DNA from: Erythrocercus mccallii
Lineage: Eukaryota > Chordata > Aves > Passeriformes > Dicruridae
Reading direction: 5' to 3'
Assembly: GCA_013397435.1 (NCBI GenBank)
Contig: VZRG01000787.1
Coordinates: forward strand, 186,001 to 250,000
DNA: 64,000 nt
In this document: positions 25,001 through 36,400 of the stretch, piece after piece
Layout: every line of letters starts with the position of its first letter
Numbering within the stretch: position 1 is the first letter of the stretch
The notes under the pieces: generated by a model
Databases searched by the model: none
The model's input: the letters and a program-made list of their open reading frames with translations, nothing else
What the model was told of the DNA's origin: nothing
Made by a program: the position numbers and the translations under genes

Positions 25001-26355
25001 TTTGTTTTAAAGATGGGAGTTGGGAGAAGCTGTAGTGTCAGGTAAAAACAATCCACACAAGCTAGCTAATAACCGATGTCCTGTCATGGTTACAGTGACT
25101 GCTTACATCCCCAGTTCCTCTTCCTACGTCCTCCCTTCCAGTTGCCTATTTCTATGAGCACGATGAATAGAAGGAAGGTCCACCCTGTGAATTTTCCCTG
25201 TTCATAATCCTTTCTCTACCACCACAGCTCATTACAAAGGGATCTTTGCAGCCTACAAGAACCCAGCAGACACCAAAGTGGACTTTACTCTGGGACTCCT
25301 TACCTGAAGAATTGAGGAATTGCCATTTTTAACCACACTGGTGCATGCCTCTGGTAGCTTGGAACTGCATTATGATCTCTTTCCTGACACTGTAAGATGA
25401 CAATTTAATGTCCATCCATGCTCAAATTGCTTGAAATCAGAAAAGTCGAACAGCCCAAAGTAGTAAGAAGAATGTGATTTTAGCTTATGTTTAATCTTAG
25501 TGTGGAGAAAGTGAGTGGTAGTTTTAATTGCTTGAGCCTCCTTGAGTTCTCCTTGTAGCCTGAGATATGACTTTGATAAAAGGTAGTTGATGTTTCTCAT
25601 AGTCAGGTACTGCTTTGGCTGCTCACTGGTCAGCAGGAGGCATTTTTTCTTGGATTCAGGTATATAATGTGAGTGTGTGTTACCAAACTGCAGCCAGCAT
25701 GCACAAACAGAAACCTACAGATGTGCTAAATGCACTCACTGCAGTGCCAGGTCCTGCTGCACTGGGGTGGGATTGGTGCCCAGGAGCATTTGGGGTTTGC
25801 TGTTCATGTGTAAGCCAGCCTGCTACCCAAAACAGAGGGTCTGCGAGTAACTGCTGCTGTTGAAAAGGTAATATTATATATCAGATCCACTTCCCAGCCT
25901 TTAAACATGCAGGCACATTCTCACTTCTTTTTCACCAACTGTCCCTCAATATTAGCAGGACAGTAAAATCTACCTAGAGTGTGGATAAACGAGCAACAGA
26001 GGGCACAAAACTTCCCAAACTGTGAATTTAAGGCACGGGAGAAAAGAATTGTGAATTTTTCTTGTTTTATGTGGAAAATTGCCAGTTCTGTTCTCTCGTT
26101 GCATGACTGTTTTTGTCAGAACAGATAGAAGCATTTTAGGTTGATGGGCAGATAGGTCTCGCTGAAGCTTGTTGAAGCCACAGAGGCTGAAGTCTTGATC
26201 ACAGAATGCTGCAAACAGTTTGCCTCTGGCAAATACATACTTCCAGTTTTGGGAGTGTCCAGGGTTTGAAAGAGACAGAGACTGATAGATTCTCTGGTCA
26301 GTTCAGTTAAGCAAACCTTAGACTCAGGTTTTATACTTTGCAGTTTGCAGTATGC

Positions 26356-26379
26356 CTTGAGAAAATACTTGAGAAAATA
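26356..26379. repeat. 12-bp direct tandem duplication CTTGAGAAAATA
   Basis: Two exact adjacent copies, a simple local duplication. Confidence 0.8.
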
Positions 26380-28081
26380 CTGGGGGGAAAAAACTGCTTC
26401 TGTTTATCTCAGGCTTCTGCCTTGCTCAGTCCTTCCACCAAAAATTAAACGTGCTGTCTCTGTCAAAATAATTCAGATATGCCAGATCTTAGCAGCCTGT
26501 TAGTGACCTGGATTCCCCAGGTGTCTCGCTCTGAAAGGCTTTGTGCAAAGCTGCCACCACATTTGCAAATCCCAGGATCTGTGGTGAGACTGTCTTCCCC
26601 ACCTGCCCCATTTCCTTTTACAGTAATTTCTTTTCCTCAGTCAAACCAACAGACAAGCCAACACCTGGGATTTCCTAAGGGTCTTGGTGAAAGAAGGTTG
26701 TCTGACTCACATTCTGGATATCCCAGTCATGGAGCCATAAACTTCAATTTATTAAATCAGGAGACTCTCTGGCCATGCTGCTGGACACAGGGGCTGAGGG
26801 AGGATGTGGATGGCAGCATCCCACTGCTCTCAGTGCTCCCAGCAGGAGGCTGTGTAGGTGTGGGAATCGCTGCTGTAGGTTGGATCTGTCCATGGCAGTG
26901 AGTGTTGTGGGATGGTGCAGATCAATAATCAGCACCCTGCGGTTGTTGTAAATCAAGGCAAGACTCTCTGACAGGCTGCAAGCACAGGAAGAGGCACTGA
27001 AATACCTTGCCTAATGTTTTTCCTCTCTCATTTCTGCAGTACGTTGGCCTAAATAGGAATCTCTGGTTAGAGGTGGCTTGTTTCTGGTGGAGGGGTCAGT
27101 TGCAAGCTTGCAGAAACAAGGCTCTCCAGTACAGGATGCAGTTGCTGCTTCCCAGGTTCCCACTTGCAGGTGAAGGAAGGCATGAGTTCCAGGTGGGGAA
27201 TTCACAGGGGCTGGCAGGAGGGCTCATGGGGAGAGCTGGAGTAGCAGCTGAGGACAGCCGATGTGTCACAAGAAAAGCCAGGCTGAGTGCTGGCAAAGCA
27301 GGAGCCAGTCCAGAGGTGCCCGTGTGTGTGTGGTTGGTTACTGAAATCCCATGGAGCCATCTCAGTGTGTACTCATGAACAATTTGATCACTCTGCTTCA
27401 GGGTTTGCCACTTCTGCTTTCCTTTCTCCCTTCACTGAGTGACAGTAAGGTCCTCAAGGCCAGCACCACCTCCTAAGTTTGGAAGGTGCCTGGTGCCCAA
27501 GGTCACTCCCCCAGCGTCCCCAGCAAGCCCAGCCTGAGGAAGGCACAGCCAAGGACTGGCTTCTCCTGCCCAGGCTGCCCGTCCCTCCGTGCACAAGAGC
27601 AGCCTGAGGAGTGCTCTGCCCACATGGAGGGAATCAGTTTGGTGTGGGGAGGGAGCGTGTGACAAATTAGCTGTTTGTAACCACAGCTGTGCAGCTTCTG
27701 TGGCCAGAGCAGCGTAAACAGTTATTATTTATTCTGGTTGTGCTGCCATGGCGAGGCAGCAGCACTGCTCCTGTGTGACTCAGGTCCTTCCCAGAAAGAC
27801 AGCCTGCTGCTTTGGAGAGGACAGTAGTGCTGGGATCACTGCTAAAAGCAAACCTGAGATAATGGAGGACTCCTAATCAGTTATTCCCTGCATCGCAGAG
27901 CTGCCTTTGTTTCCCAGGTATTCCCAAACAGAAGTTAGCCTGTGCATGCCGGTGCATTTTAATGCATCTTGACAATGTCACAAGAGCCCCTTTGTTGCTT
28001 GTCTGCTTCGTCCTTGCTTGCACATCTGAATGAAGCTTTCCCATACTGAGCCATAGGCAGCCGCCAGCCAGCCTAGGAGAC

Positions 28082-28085
<4 letters not shown>

Positions 28086-28115
<30 letters not shown>
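28086..28115. repeat. (TG)15 microsatellite
   Basis: A perfect dinucleotide repeat of 30 nt. It is likely to be length-polymorphic. Confidence 0.97.
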
Positions 28116-28116
<1 letters not shown>

Positions 28117-28756
28117 TGCATTTCTAAACTATTTCCAGTCACTTCTCAGGTATTTCATTTGAAACAGAGCTGCCCAATATACTAATCAGCAGAGAAAGGA
28201 GCAGAACATGCTTTGATGTTCTTCTCTTTTCTGTTGATTTTGTCAAATTGTGTAAAAAAGGAAGAGGAGAGAGAGTTGGAATAAATTGGGTTCTTCCTAG
28301 GGAGTCTGGAACCAGATGAAGGAAGCGACAATAAAAAATATTTTGGTAAAGAAGAGCCTAGAAAAGCATAGGTAGGCTTCAAAGAGATACTCTTGCAATG
28401 CCTGGGAGTACTGGATGAACGTTCTGCAACAAACAGCCTCTTGAATTAGTGAGGTCAGGACCTCCTGGTCCTAAAAGCTGCAGTGCCTTATTGATGCCCT
28501 CCTGCATCACCGTGGTTGGTATGTCTGAGCCAGGCAGGGTCCCAGTGACACGAAATTGTGATCCTGTCCCCTGCACTGCTCAGGGCTGCCCCAGAGCCTG
28601 CTGTGCGGGAGGAACAGCCACGGAGGCGTCAGTGGGGAGCACTGAAAACAACCTCTCAGCCACAGCAAGGAGGGATTTCTCTTTATAATGGAGACTTCAT
28701 GCTTAAGTGCCTGGTGGCTACAGTCTATTTTTTACACTGGTGATGTGCTTGAAGCA

Positions 28757-28808
28757 GAAGGATGATGGCCCCCAAGTGCCCCTTTTAACCAAAATTATTC
28801 TATGATTT
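28757..28808 (+). mobile_element. CR1-like 3'-end fragment
   Basis: GGATGATGGCCCCCAAGTGC, then CCCTTTTAACC and ATTATTCTATGATTT, resembles the CR1 terminus (GATCTTTAAGGTCCCTTCCAACC...ATTCTATGAT) in plus orientation. It is diverged and short. The sequence to its left may be older CR1, but I cannot recognise it. Confidence 0.55.
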
Positions 28809-31712
28809 GTTTAGTTGCTTTAAGGAGCGTATCTTTCTTTCTCAAGTTTGGGGCTGTAGTCAAACCTATCTTAAGCAAAGGCAATGTTACTAAATTCTGT
28901 GGAGTTATACCTGCCTACCTGGGGAGAAATTGGTCTTCTGGATTTTATGGTACTTGTGCAAATACTCACCTGGGAAACAGGAATCTTGCTTTTCAAGAGA
29001 ACATGACACCCAGCTAATTTCACTGCCTCTCTTACAGCAAATCTTCTCGGGAGGGCTAAGCAACAGCATCCTATTTAAAAGTCTGTCCCACTTTTGGAAT
29101 ACCTGTGCCATCGGAAAGCTATGCCCTTATTTTATCTGTTTATATCCAGTAACAGTCTAGGGAAATGAAGTTTTGTTTTCCCATCACATTGATTCCCCAG
29201 TGCAGCAGTTAAAAAACTATTTTCCAGAGTGTTTAGAAAGGCCACATTTTTTCCCCAGTAACTCAGAGCAGAGGAATGTCCTATGGCAAAGGAAGAGCTG
29301 GCAAGGACACGCGTGCCAGCATGTCAGCTGGCCAAGGGTGGGAGATCCCCCAGCACTTCCTGCCTGAAGGTTCCCAGGGTGCAACTTGGGAGCACACTCT
29401 GTTTGTTTTGGATGTGTGAAGCCCCTGTAAATGCTCTCTATACATGTCTGAGTTTTAAATATACATAGTTATGCTCGACCAACATGTTTCAGCCTACACA
29501 GGGCAACATCTGTTGAAACATGCAACTCTGGCTTAGGTTTAGCAGAGAAAATGAAGGAAAACAATTTCATCCATCATTAGGCTAACACTTGGGAGAAGAT
29601 TTCGGCCTGGTTCCATCTCCTAAAGCTAAGCAAATTTTGGCCTCATCAGCAAACGCAGCACGTTGGTGTGATGGTGCAGCAGTGCGTGGCTGTGACACTG
29701 GGACAGTCTCTCACAGAGCAGCAATCCTGGCCCAGCACAGACACTGCTGCCCAAAGAGGCTCTCAGGTAGCCAGACAATGTGCACTGCGAGCACCTCGCC
29801 TCCATTCTCCCCAGCATGTGCTTTAACAGCCCACGTTAAAGCAATGTGACTGGAGATCAGCAGAGACAAGCACCGATAACTCTCTAAGGGACAACTCTTG
29901 GGGAATAAAGGGAAAATACCCCTGTGAAAAGGTCTGTGCCACAGTGCCAAAGCTCTGTGTCTGGTGATGGAGGGTACACGAAAAACAAGTTCTTCAGCAG
30001 CTCATTGTAGTCTGCAGAGCTGCCATGACAATCATGGACCACCAGCTTGTATCCTCTCACTCTCTCCCAAATGTCTCCGTAAGCTGGATGGCAGTGCCTG
30101 AAACTAATCCCAAACTGCAGCTACACCCGCGGCCACTGCAGGCACAAATCTGCCACTGTCCCTCTGCCCCCCAATTCAGGAATAAGTGATGAGAGGGCAC
30201 TGCTGTGAGAGCAGCTGAGTGAGCCACCAGGCAGCCCTGCCACGTTCCCAGCTCAGAGCATACACATTTGTGGGGGATTGCCTGAAGATTTCCCTAAATT
30301 CAGGGGCGGACATCAGCTGTTTGCACGGTGCAGAAGGAGCTGCACGTGGTGTGCCCACCCTGTGCCCTTCTCACATCCTGTGGTGACGGTGCTGTGACAC
30401 TGGCGTCTGAGAGCACCAAAGTGCTGCAGTTGTGCAACGACTGAGGCATAACTGTGATGGGTTTAAAAATTAGTGTAAAATTTAGAAGTTGGTCATGTGC
30501 AGCATAGTCCTAAAGTGGATCTGGTTACGCTGGGGTTGGTGGGGGCACTTTTCTGGTGATGTGAGCTTTTATTAGATGGGAATTTTATAGCACTGCGTGA
30601 TGGGAAGCACTTGGACTTGTAGCCCAGAGCTGGGAGAAGCTTTACTGGGAGCTGGCTTAGAGGAACCAGTGTTCTTTCACTTTCCCATTGCTGATCAGAT
30701 ACTTTTCTGTTTACTGCTTCTCTCTATTGATAAACAAGGTCATAATGCTTATTTCCCTTAAGTTGAAGCAGCAATGTTAAAGTCTGATTAATCCTGTGAC
30801 ATACAGGTCATGTTTGTTAAAATTGAAAGCCATAGATGATTTTATGTGGAAGAGATTGCCATATGCTGAAATAGTATGAGAAGCATTGTTTTCAGTTTCA
30901 CTTGCTTTATATGTAGAAGGCAGGTTTCTTTTCCCTAAGATTTGTGAATTTACAACTCTGGCGTTTCTTGTAGATCAAGGTATTTATATAATTGTATTTT
31001 GAAAACATGTCCATTTTTATGAATGAGTGGCAATTCTTCAAAAGAATGAAGCTCACAATGCCTTAGACATAGAAGAATAAACAAAAATTTAGAAGTTTAG
31101 CTCTTACTTACTCTTTCTGGAATTTAAAACATTTGTGATTAGGAAGTTTGAAAGTCTGTTTAGATAGATAGCTGAGAATTTGTTTTGTTTTGGTTTGTTT
31201 AGCAAGTATGCTAGTTATTTCAGATGTTTGGCCTATAAGGAATGTAAAACAATTTAATTGTCTCAGGTCTGAATTTAATCCGAGTCACTGTCAGAAGGTC
31301 ACTAAATTCAGTCCAGGGTTTCATTCAGATTTGCCATTTAGATCTAAAAAATGTTACCATAAAAATGTTGGCATGTTTGTTATGCAGGGAATATAATGTC
31401 TTAATTGAAATGCAACCAGAAACTATTTTAAAAACTTCTATTACAGTTCACATGACAGACAGTATTTTGTAGCTTTAACATCTGTTTTAAAGCCAACTCA
31501 TGAGATTTAGCCTTTGTCTAACTATAACTCTTTTGATTTCAGTGAAGTTGCACACATTTAAATCCTGATTGAATTTGTCTCACATGATTGGGTTTTTAAT
31601 TGTATGATTTAATTTCCTTTATCTGCAACTCAGTGTCGTAGTGCGGAGCTTCAGCACGTGTCAGAATATGGTCAATAATGGATCCTTCCTTCTTCCTTTT
31701 TTATTTTCACAG

Positions 31713-33413
31713 TTACAGGGATCCATCAAAAGAAAACTGGAAGATGATAGCTCTCCTGCCTCCAGTGGCGTGCCCGATGTCACTTTCCCAAACGACAGTA
31801 AAAGACTTTGCCTTGACGATGTAAACCTTGCCATGGGCCAAGGTGCCAATCCCAGCATGGCGTGTCCAGAAATGCAAAGTTCTCCATTCTCCAGCGGTCA
31901 CAGCACTTCTTCCCTGGCAGTCACAGGGCACCCAGTGCTCCTGGAAAACAATCACATGAACGGCGGTGGCATTGGCTCCCCGTTCTCAGTGCCACCCAAC
32001 ACAGAAATAAATCAGAAGGGGGTAATCGGAGGGCAGGCCAACAACATCGTCCATTACGACGAGAAAGGAAACAGCTTACAGTCTGTGGACCAAGAGCTGC
32101 AAGATCTCTTGGAGGAGCTGACCAAAATGCCAGATCCTTCCCCCAATGACCTGGATCTGGAGAAGATTTTGTGCAGCAAGGCTGAAGATCCACTTGGTCT
32201 GAGTCATTCCCAACCAAACATAAGTACCACTCCAAAGTCCTCCCCACAGACTTCCCACTTGGAGAACCACGTTGCTAACAAAGATTTTTCTCCAGGCTGC
32301 AATCCAACCAGCGGAGGATCCCCTCAGATGAGACCATCATCTGCTGGAGCCAACTTCCAAGTTCCTGCCTCAAACAAACCTGCTGCATCCCCCATCTCGA
32401 CAGCAGCTCAGAACAAGACCCAGCCACCGCCGATGCTCCCGGTCCCTTTGCCCAACATGCCTGGCTCCAACTGGCATGCCCAGCAGCTGAAGCAGCTGGC
32501 AGCCAGCAAGCAGGTGTCTGGGACCAAGCAACAAGTACAGGCTCCCAGCTGGCCAACTATGTCTCCTCCTGGTCTCTCTCCACCTTACAGGGCGGGATCC
32601 TCCCCACACCATCAACCTTTCAGTCCCCAAAATGTCATGGTGTCTGGCATGCCTGCTAATAATTTACCGGGAAACAACATTCAGAGTCCTCAAAACACTC
32701 TGCTTTCAAGCATGACTTCCAGCAGCACCCCGTCCAGTGGCCCCTCTCCCCCTTACGGCTCTGAGAAGCTCTCCAGTCCAGCTCTGAGCCAGCAGCCCTT
32801 CAGCCCGCAGAGCTCCATGCTGCCTGCTCTGACGGCAGCCAGCTTGCCAGCCAGCAGCATTAAAAGCCCCCAGAACAACTTGGTTGCCAGCATGGCCTCC
32901 ACAAATACTGGACCTTCTCCACCGTACAGGCCAGAAAAGCTGTCAAGCCCTGCTCTGCATCAGCAGCCCTTCAGTCCTCAAGGTACATTAATGTCTAACA
33001 TCACTCCCACCAGCAACCCCACAAGTATGCAGAACTCGCTTTTTAAATCAATGACTACAAACCAGACCAAAAATATGAACATAATTATGCAACAGCCATC
33101 CAGTAGCTTACAGCCAGGTCTGGTGAATGAGAGCCCCGTCAGCCAAGACCAGTTTTCTTTCAACAACACCAAACCGCTGTCTCACTTTGCCTCAGAGTCA
33201 GCTACTCAAAAAATGTCCCCTCTGACGGCAGGACAAGGACAGCAGTCCCTCATTCACTATCTCCAGCAGCAGCAGCAGCAGTCAGCAGCCACGCAGCAGC
33301 CCCAGCAGACCAACAGCAGCCAGTTTCTCCAGCAGCAGTTCCGACAGCTGATGCAGCCACATCGGATGCAGAGGCAGGTGCAGGCTGCCACGCTGCCATC
33401 TCAGAGCAGACAG
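31713..33413 (+). CDS. MAMLD1: MAMLD1 large coding exon (N-terminal and central region, 567 codons)
   Basis: This is the main exon of a nuclear, Ser/Pro/Gln-rich MAML-family coactivator. The acceptor AG is at 31711-31712 behind a T-rich tract, and the donor is CAG|GTGAGA at 33413/33414. The exon is 1701 nt and opens and closes in phase 0. Residues counted from 31713: a basic SIKRKLEDD patch (about 4-12); SKRLCLDDVNLAMG, matching human MAMLD1 KRPCLEDVTLAMG; an acidic block VDQELQDLLEEL followed by DLDLEKIL (about 125-155), the equivalent of the MAML acidic activation region; a WHAQQLKQLAASKQ block; three SPPY...PFSPQ repeats (residues 289-450); NTKPLSHF; and a 6-Gln run (518-523). The MAMLD1 match, recalled from family knowledge, is much closer than to MAML1, MAML2 or MAML3. 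The upstream in-frame ATG at 31668 lies in the intron before the acceptor, so it is not taken as the start. The MAMLD1 initiator exon was not found, so the gene is 5'-partial here. In humans MAMLD1 is linked to hypospadias and fetal testis function. Confidence 0.95.
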
Positions 33414-36400
33414 GTGAGAACCTCTCTTCTGTCTTCTTTATGTGAAAATACCGAGTCATTTATTTTCTTGTTTTTGCTTTTCCATTTGTGTTCCAAATGC
33501 GGCGTCACTAAATTTCTGAGGTGTGCACAGTGCGTACGTGGACAAGGCAGTAACAACCTCTGGTGTTATCGGAGTAAATTTATTTATTCCTTCAACTAAA
33601 AATGTGCCGTAATTCCACCATGCATTGCCTGTTTTAGCCTGGTGGAGGATTTTGTGCTATTTTAAAATAATTTTTTTACGGATATAGGCGATAGTTTCTT
33701 TTAGCTCCAGAGATAGTCCCGTCTTGTTTTTTTTCTTTCAGAGGGAATATCTTCTTTTTATCTTAGTGACCTTCAACAAATTCATCTCCTTGTAATGCTT
33801 CTGAGGCTAGAAAAGATCAGGTGGGGTGAGAAGTGAAGTTAAAATGTGTCCTTCATGGGCAGCAGGTCAAACAGTACAGCTCCTGAATAGTAAAGAGGCA
33901 AACTTGAAATACCTGTTAGTAGCATTTGCCAGAAGCCATTCCCTGCTTTGGATGAGGGCCATTCCCCACCCATGGGGATACCAATCGAGCTGGTAAATGC
34001 AAAAATGCAGCTGGCAAAAGTGAGGCACAGCCCTGGTTTGTGTCCAGTGACCTTCTCCCCTGGGCTCAGTGAGAGGAATGTGCTACCACCCCAGATCAGA
34101 GAGGTGTGCTGTGAGCAGAGTCCTGGGTCTGAGAGCAGCCCAGCTGTGAGAAGTAAAGGTCTTTTTTGTTCACAAGAATAGTTGGAAACACTGACTCTCA
34201 CCACCAAACCAAGGGCTTTGTCAGGCTGAACCAACACACTTTGTAAGCAGGCTCCTCCAAGCTGCTGAGCTGTGCACACAGTCACTCCATCAGCAACCTG
34301 GGAAGGACTGAGAGAGACACTTCTGTCCCAGCAAAGCAGAGACTGATGGCTGAAATTCTACTGGGATCTGCTTGAGAGCTGAAGTGTGAAATGCACTCCA
34401 GAGCCAGGTCTTCTTTGCTCTTCTTCCCTGTGAAGTGGCTGGTTCTGAAGGAGGGGATTTCATCAATCTTGGTGTAAGGCTGGTGAAACTGAAAGTGGTG
34501 ATATCCTGTGATAGCAGTGAGAAATCGGGGATAGTTACTGACTATCAGCTTCTGAGTGGAAAGTCAGTGAAGTGCCGCTGTGCCCCTTCAGGACCAACTC
34601 CCTCTTTCCCAAGTTGTGCACTCTTCATTCTCCCTCACTTCCAAAGCAGGCACAGGGGAGGGCTGGTGACTCGCTGAGTTTGCTTGTGCAGGTGTAGAAC
34701 AGGTAACAGTGGGGCACAGCCAGTGCTCTTTAAAGGGTTACCAGTATTCACCAAAGACCTAGAGCAGTTTGTTGCTTCAAGCACGTGAGGACCCTGCTTG
34801 TGTTCCATGGGACCCAGACTAAAGGGAGCAGAGTCTTGGGCTGCAGTCCTGTGGATGGAGATTCGATTGAAAGGGAGCAAAGTGCAGCAGTTCCACGAAT
34901 TACTGCCCACCAGATGCTTTACTCTGGAGGCAGGTGTGGCTGAAGAATACACTCATGGTGTTTTCCTGCATCTTGGATGAGGACTAATGAGTTGTTAACC
35001 GTGGTGACATGATCACTTTTGATCATACTTCCATAAGCTTTGAGGTTTGTTTTTTTTTTTTTTTGGCTTCACCACTGAGTCTGTGAAGTTGGAACGTCCT
35101 TGTTGGATTCCTGAGGTTTCTATGCCCCAGTTTTCCCTGCTTTGCATTTTAGTCTTATACCTCTGAACCCCTTGCACCACTGATTAGGCACACCAAAAAA
35201 AAAAAAAAGTCGTGAAGTGAGTGTGTCTAATTGGCCAAAATATTCCTTCTTTCGAGCAACTTTCCTGGTGCTGCATTTTCAGCTGATTCTCACTGTCGGA
35301 GACAGAGTTATTATAATCTTGCTGCTATCAGTAAAGATCAAGGACAGTTAAGACAATGATTACAGGTGATGAGCATTTTACATTTTCAGACTAGTTAGGT
35401 AAGCTTATGGTGTGCCTCCCTCATTTTACAGGGAAGACTTATTACAATAATTACACAGCAGATGACAGTGCTTCAGTTTTACAGTCTGCTGAGCTGCTGA
35501 AGAAAGATGGTGGATGTTCAGGAGTGGAGCATTTTTGTAAGGTTTTGATAACTTCACTGCAAATCTCATAGAAGAAAGTGGATCCAGAGTGCTGAATTAA
35601 AAGAAAGATCACATAGGAAAATTATTCTGTGTAGGAATCCTTGAGTCTGAGGTACTTACTACGTTTCTTGGGATTTAGCATGGAGCTCTGTTATTTGTAT
35701 GCAATAGAATTCTTATTTACATTGAGAGATTGGTGCTGAATTTTGAACCCCACCTGCTCTGTACCAGTTTTACTCCGTTAGAGTGAAGTAGCCCCAGTGC
35801 CTGTGGTTTGGATTTCCAGCAGTGTATCCTGAGCTGAATATGAGCTTTGCAGAATTTCACTGCCAGTTCCCTCCTGAGGCAGGTGATGAATAGGATTTTT
35901 CAAGCATAAAGCAGTTGTTTCATTAAAAGGCACAATGTTAAAAATTCAGAAGACAGGGAAGACAACTTCTGCATCTCAAAAATCCGTACATTTCTGGTGG
36001 AAAATCGCCCTTTTTTAGCCTCATTCAAAGAAATTTGCTCAGAGAAGAGTAACAGCGTTCCCTGAAATGTTGTTTAGTGCTTAAAAGTTATTCCTTTACC
36101 CTGTGTGTGTGTTTGCAAATGTGACTAAAATTTATAAAAAGAAGGCATAGTTCTCTCTTCTTTGGAGCAAGAGGTGCAGCTTTGTACAGAAGAAGAATGT
36201 GGATGGTGGCCAGTTGGAGGGAGAACAATAAACCATGAAATTTGATCCTTGTAGCAGGCACAGCAACATGGGGAAGAGAGCAGCAGAGCGAGCGTTTTGC
36301 TGTTGTTTCACCGTGCATTAAAGCAAACCCTCCACATTCCAAACGCGGGGTCACTGCTGGTGCCTCACAGCTCTGCCATTCCTAGAGTTAGTGATGGATC

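Larger units (their letters stand above)
19606..31712. other. MAMLD1: Presumed 5' intron of MAMLD1, third part, ending at the large exon
   Basis: Contains two CR1 3'-end fragments (22021-22072 and 28757-28808), a 12-bp direct duplication near 26356-26379 and a TG microsatellite at 28086-28115. No exon is supported. The last 90 nt before 31713 stay open in the frame of the exon but lie upstream of a good acceptor. Confidence 0.6.

Noticed and set aside
31641..31712. In-frame extension upstream of the large exon with an ATG at 31668, which would give an MVNNGSFLLPFLFSQ start
   Set aside because: It lies before a good acceptor (T-rich tract and CACAG), and the homology to MAML proteins starts exactly at LQGSIKRK, so it is read as intron.
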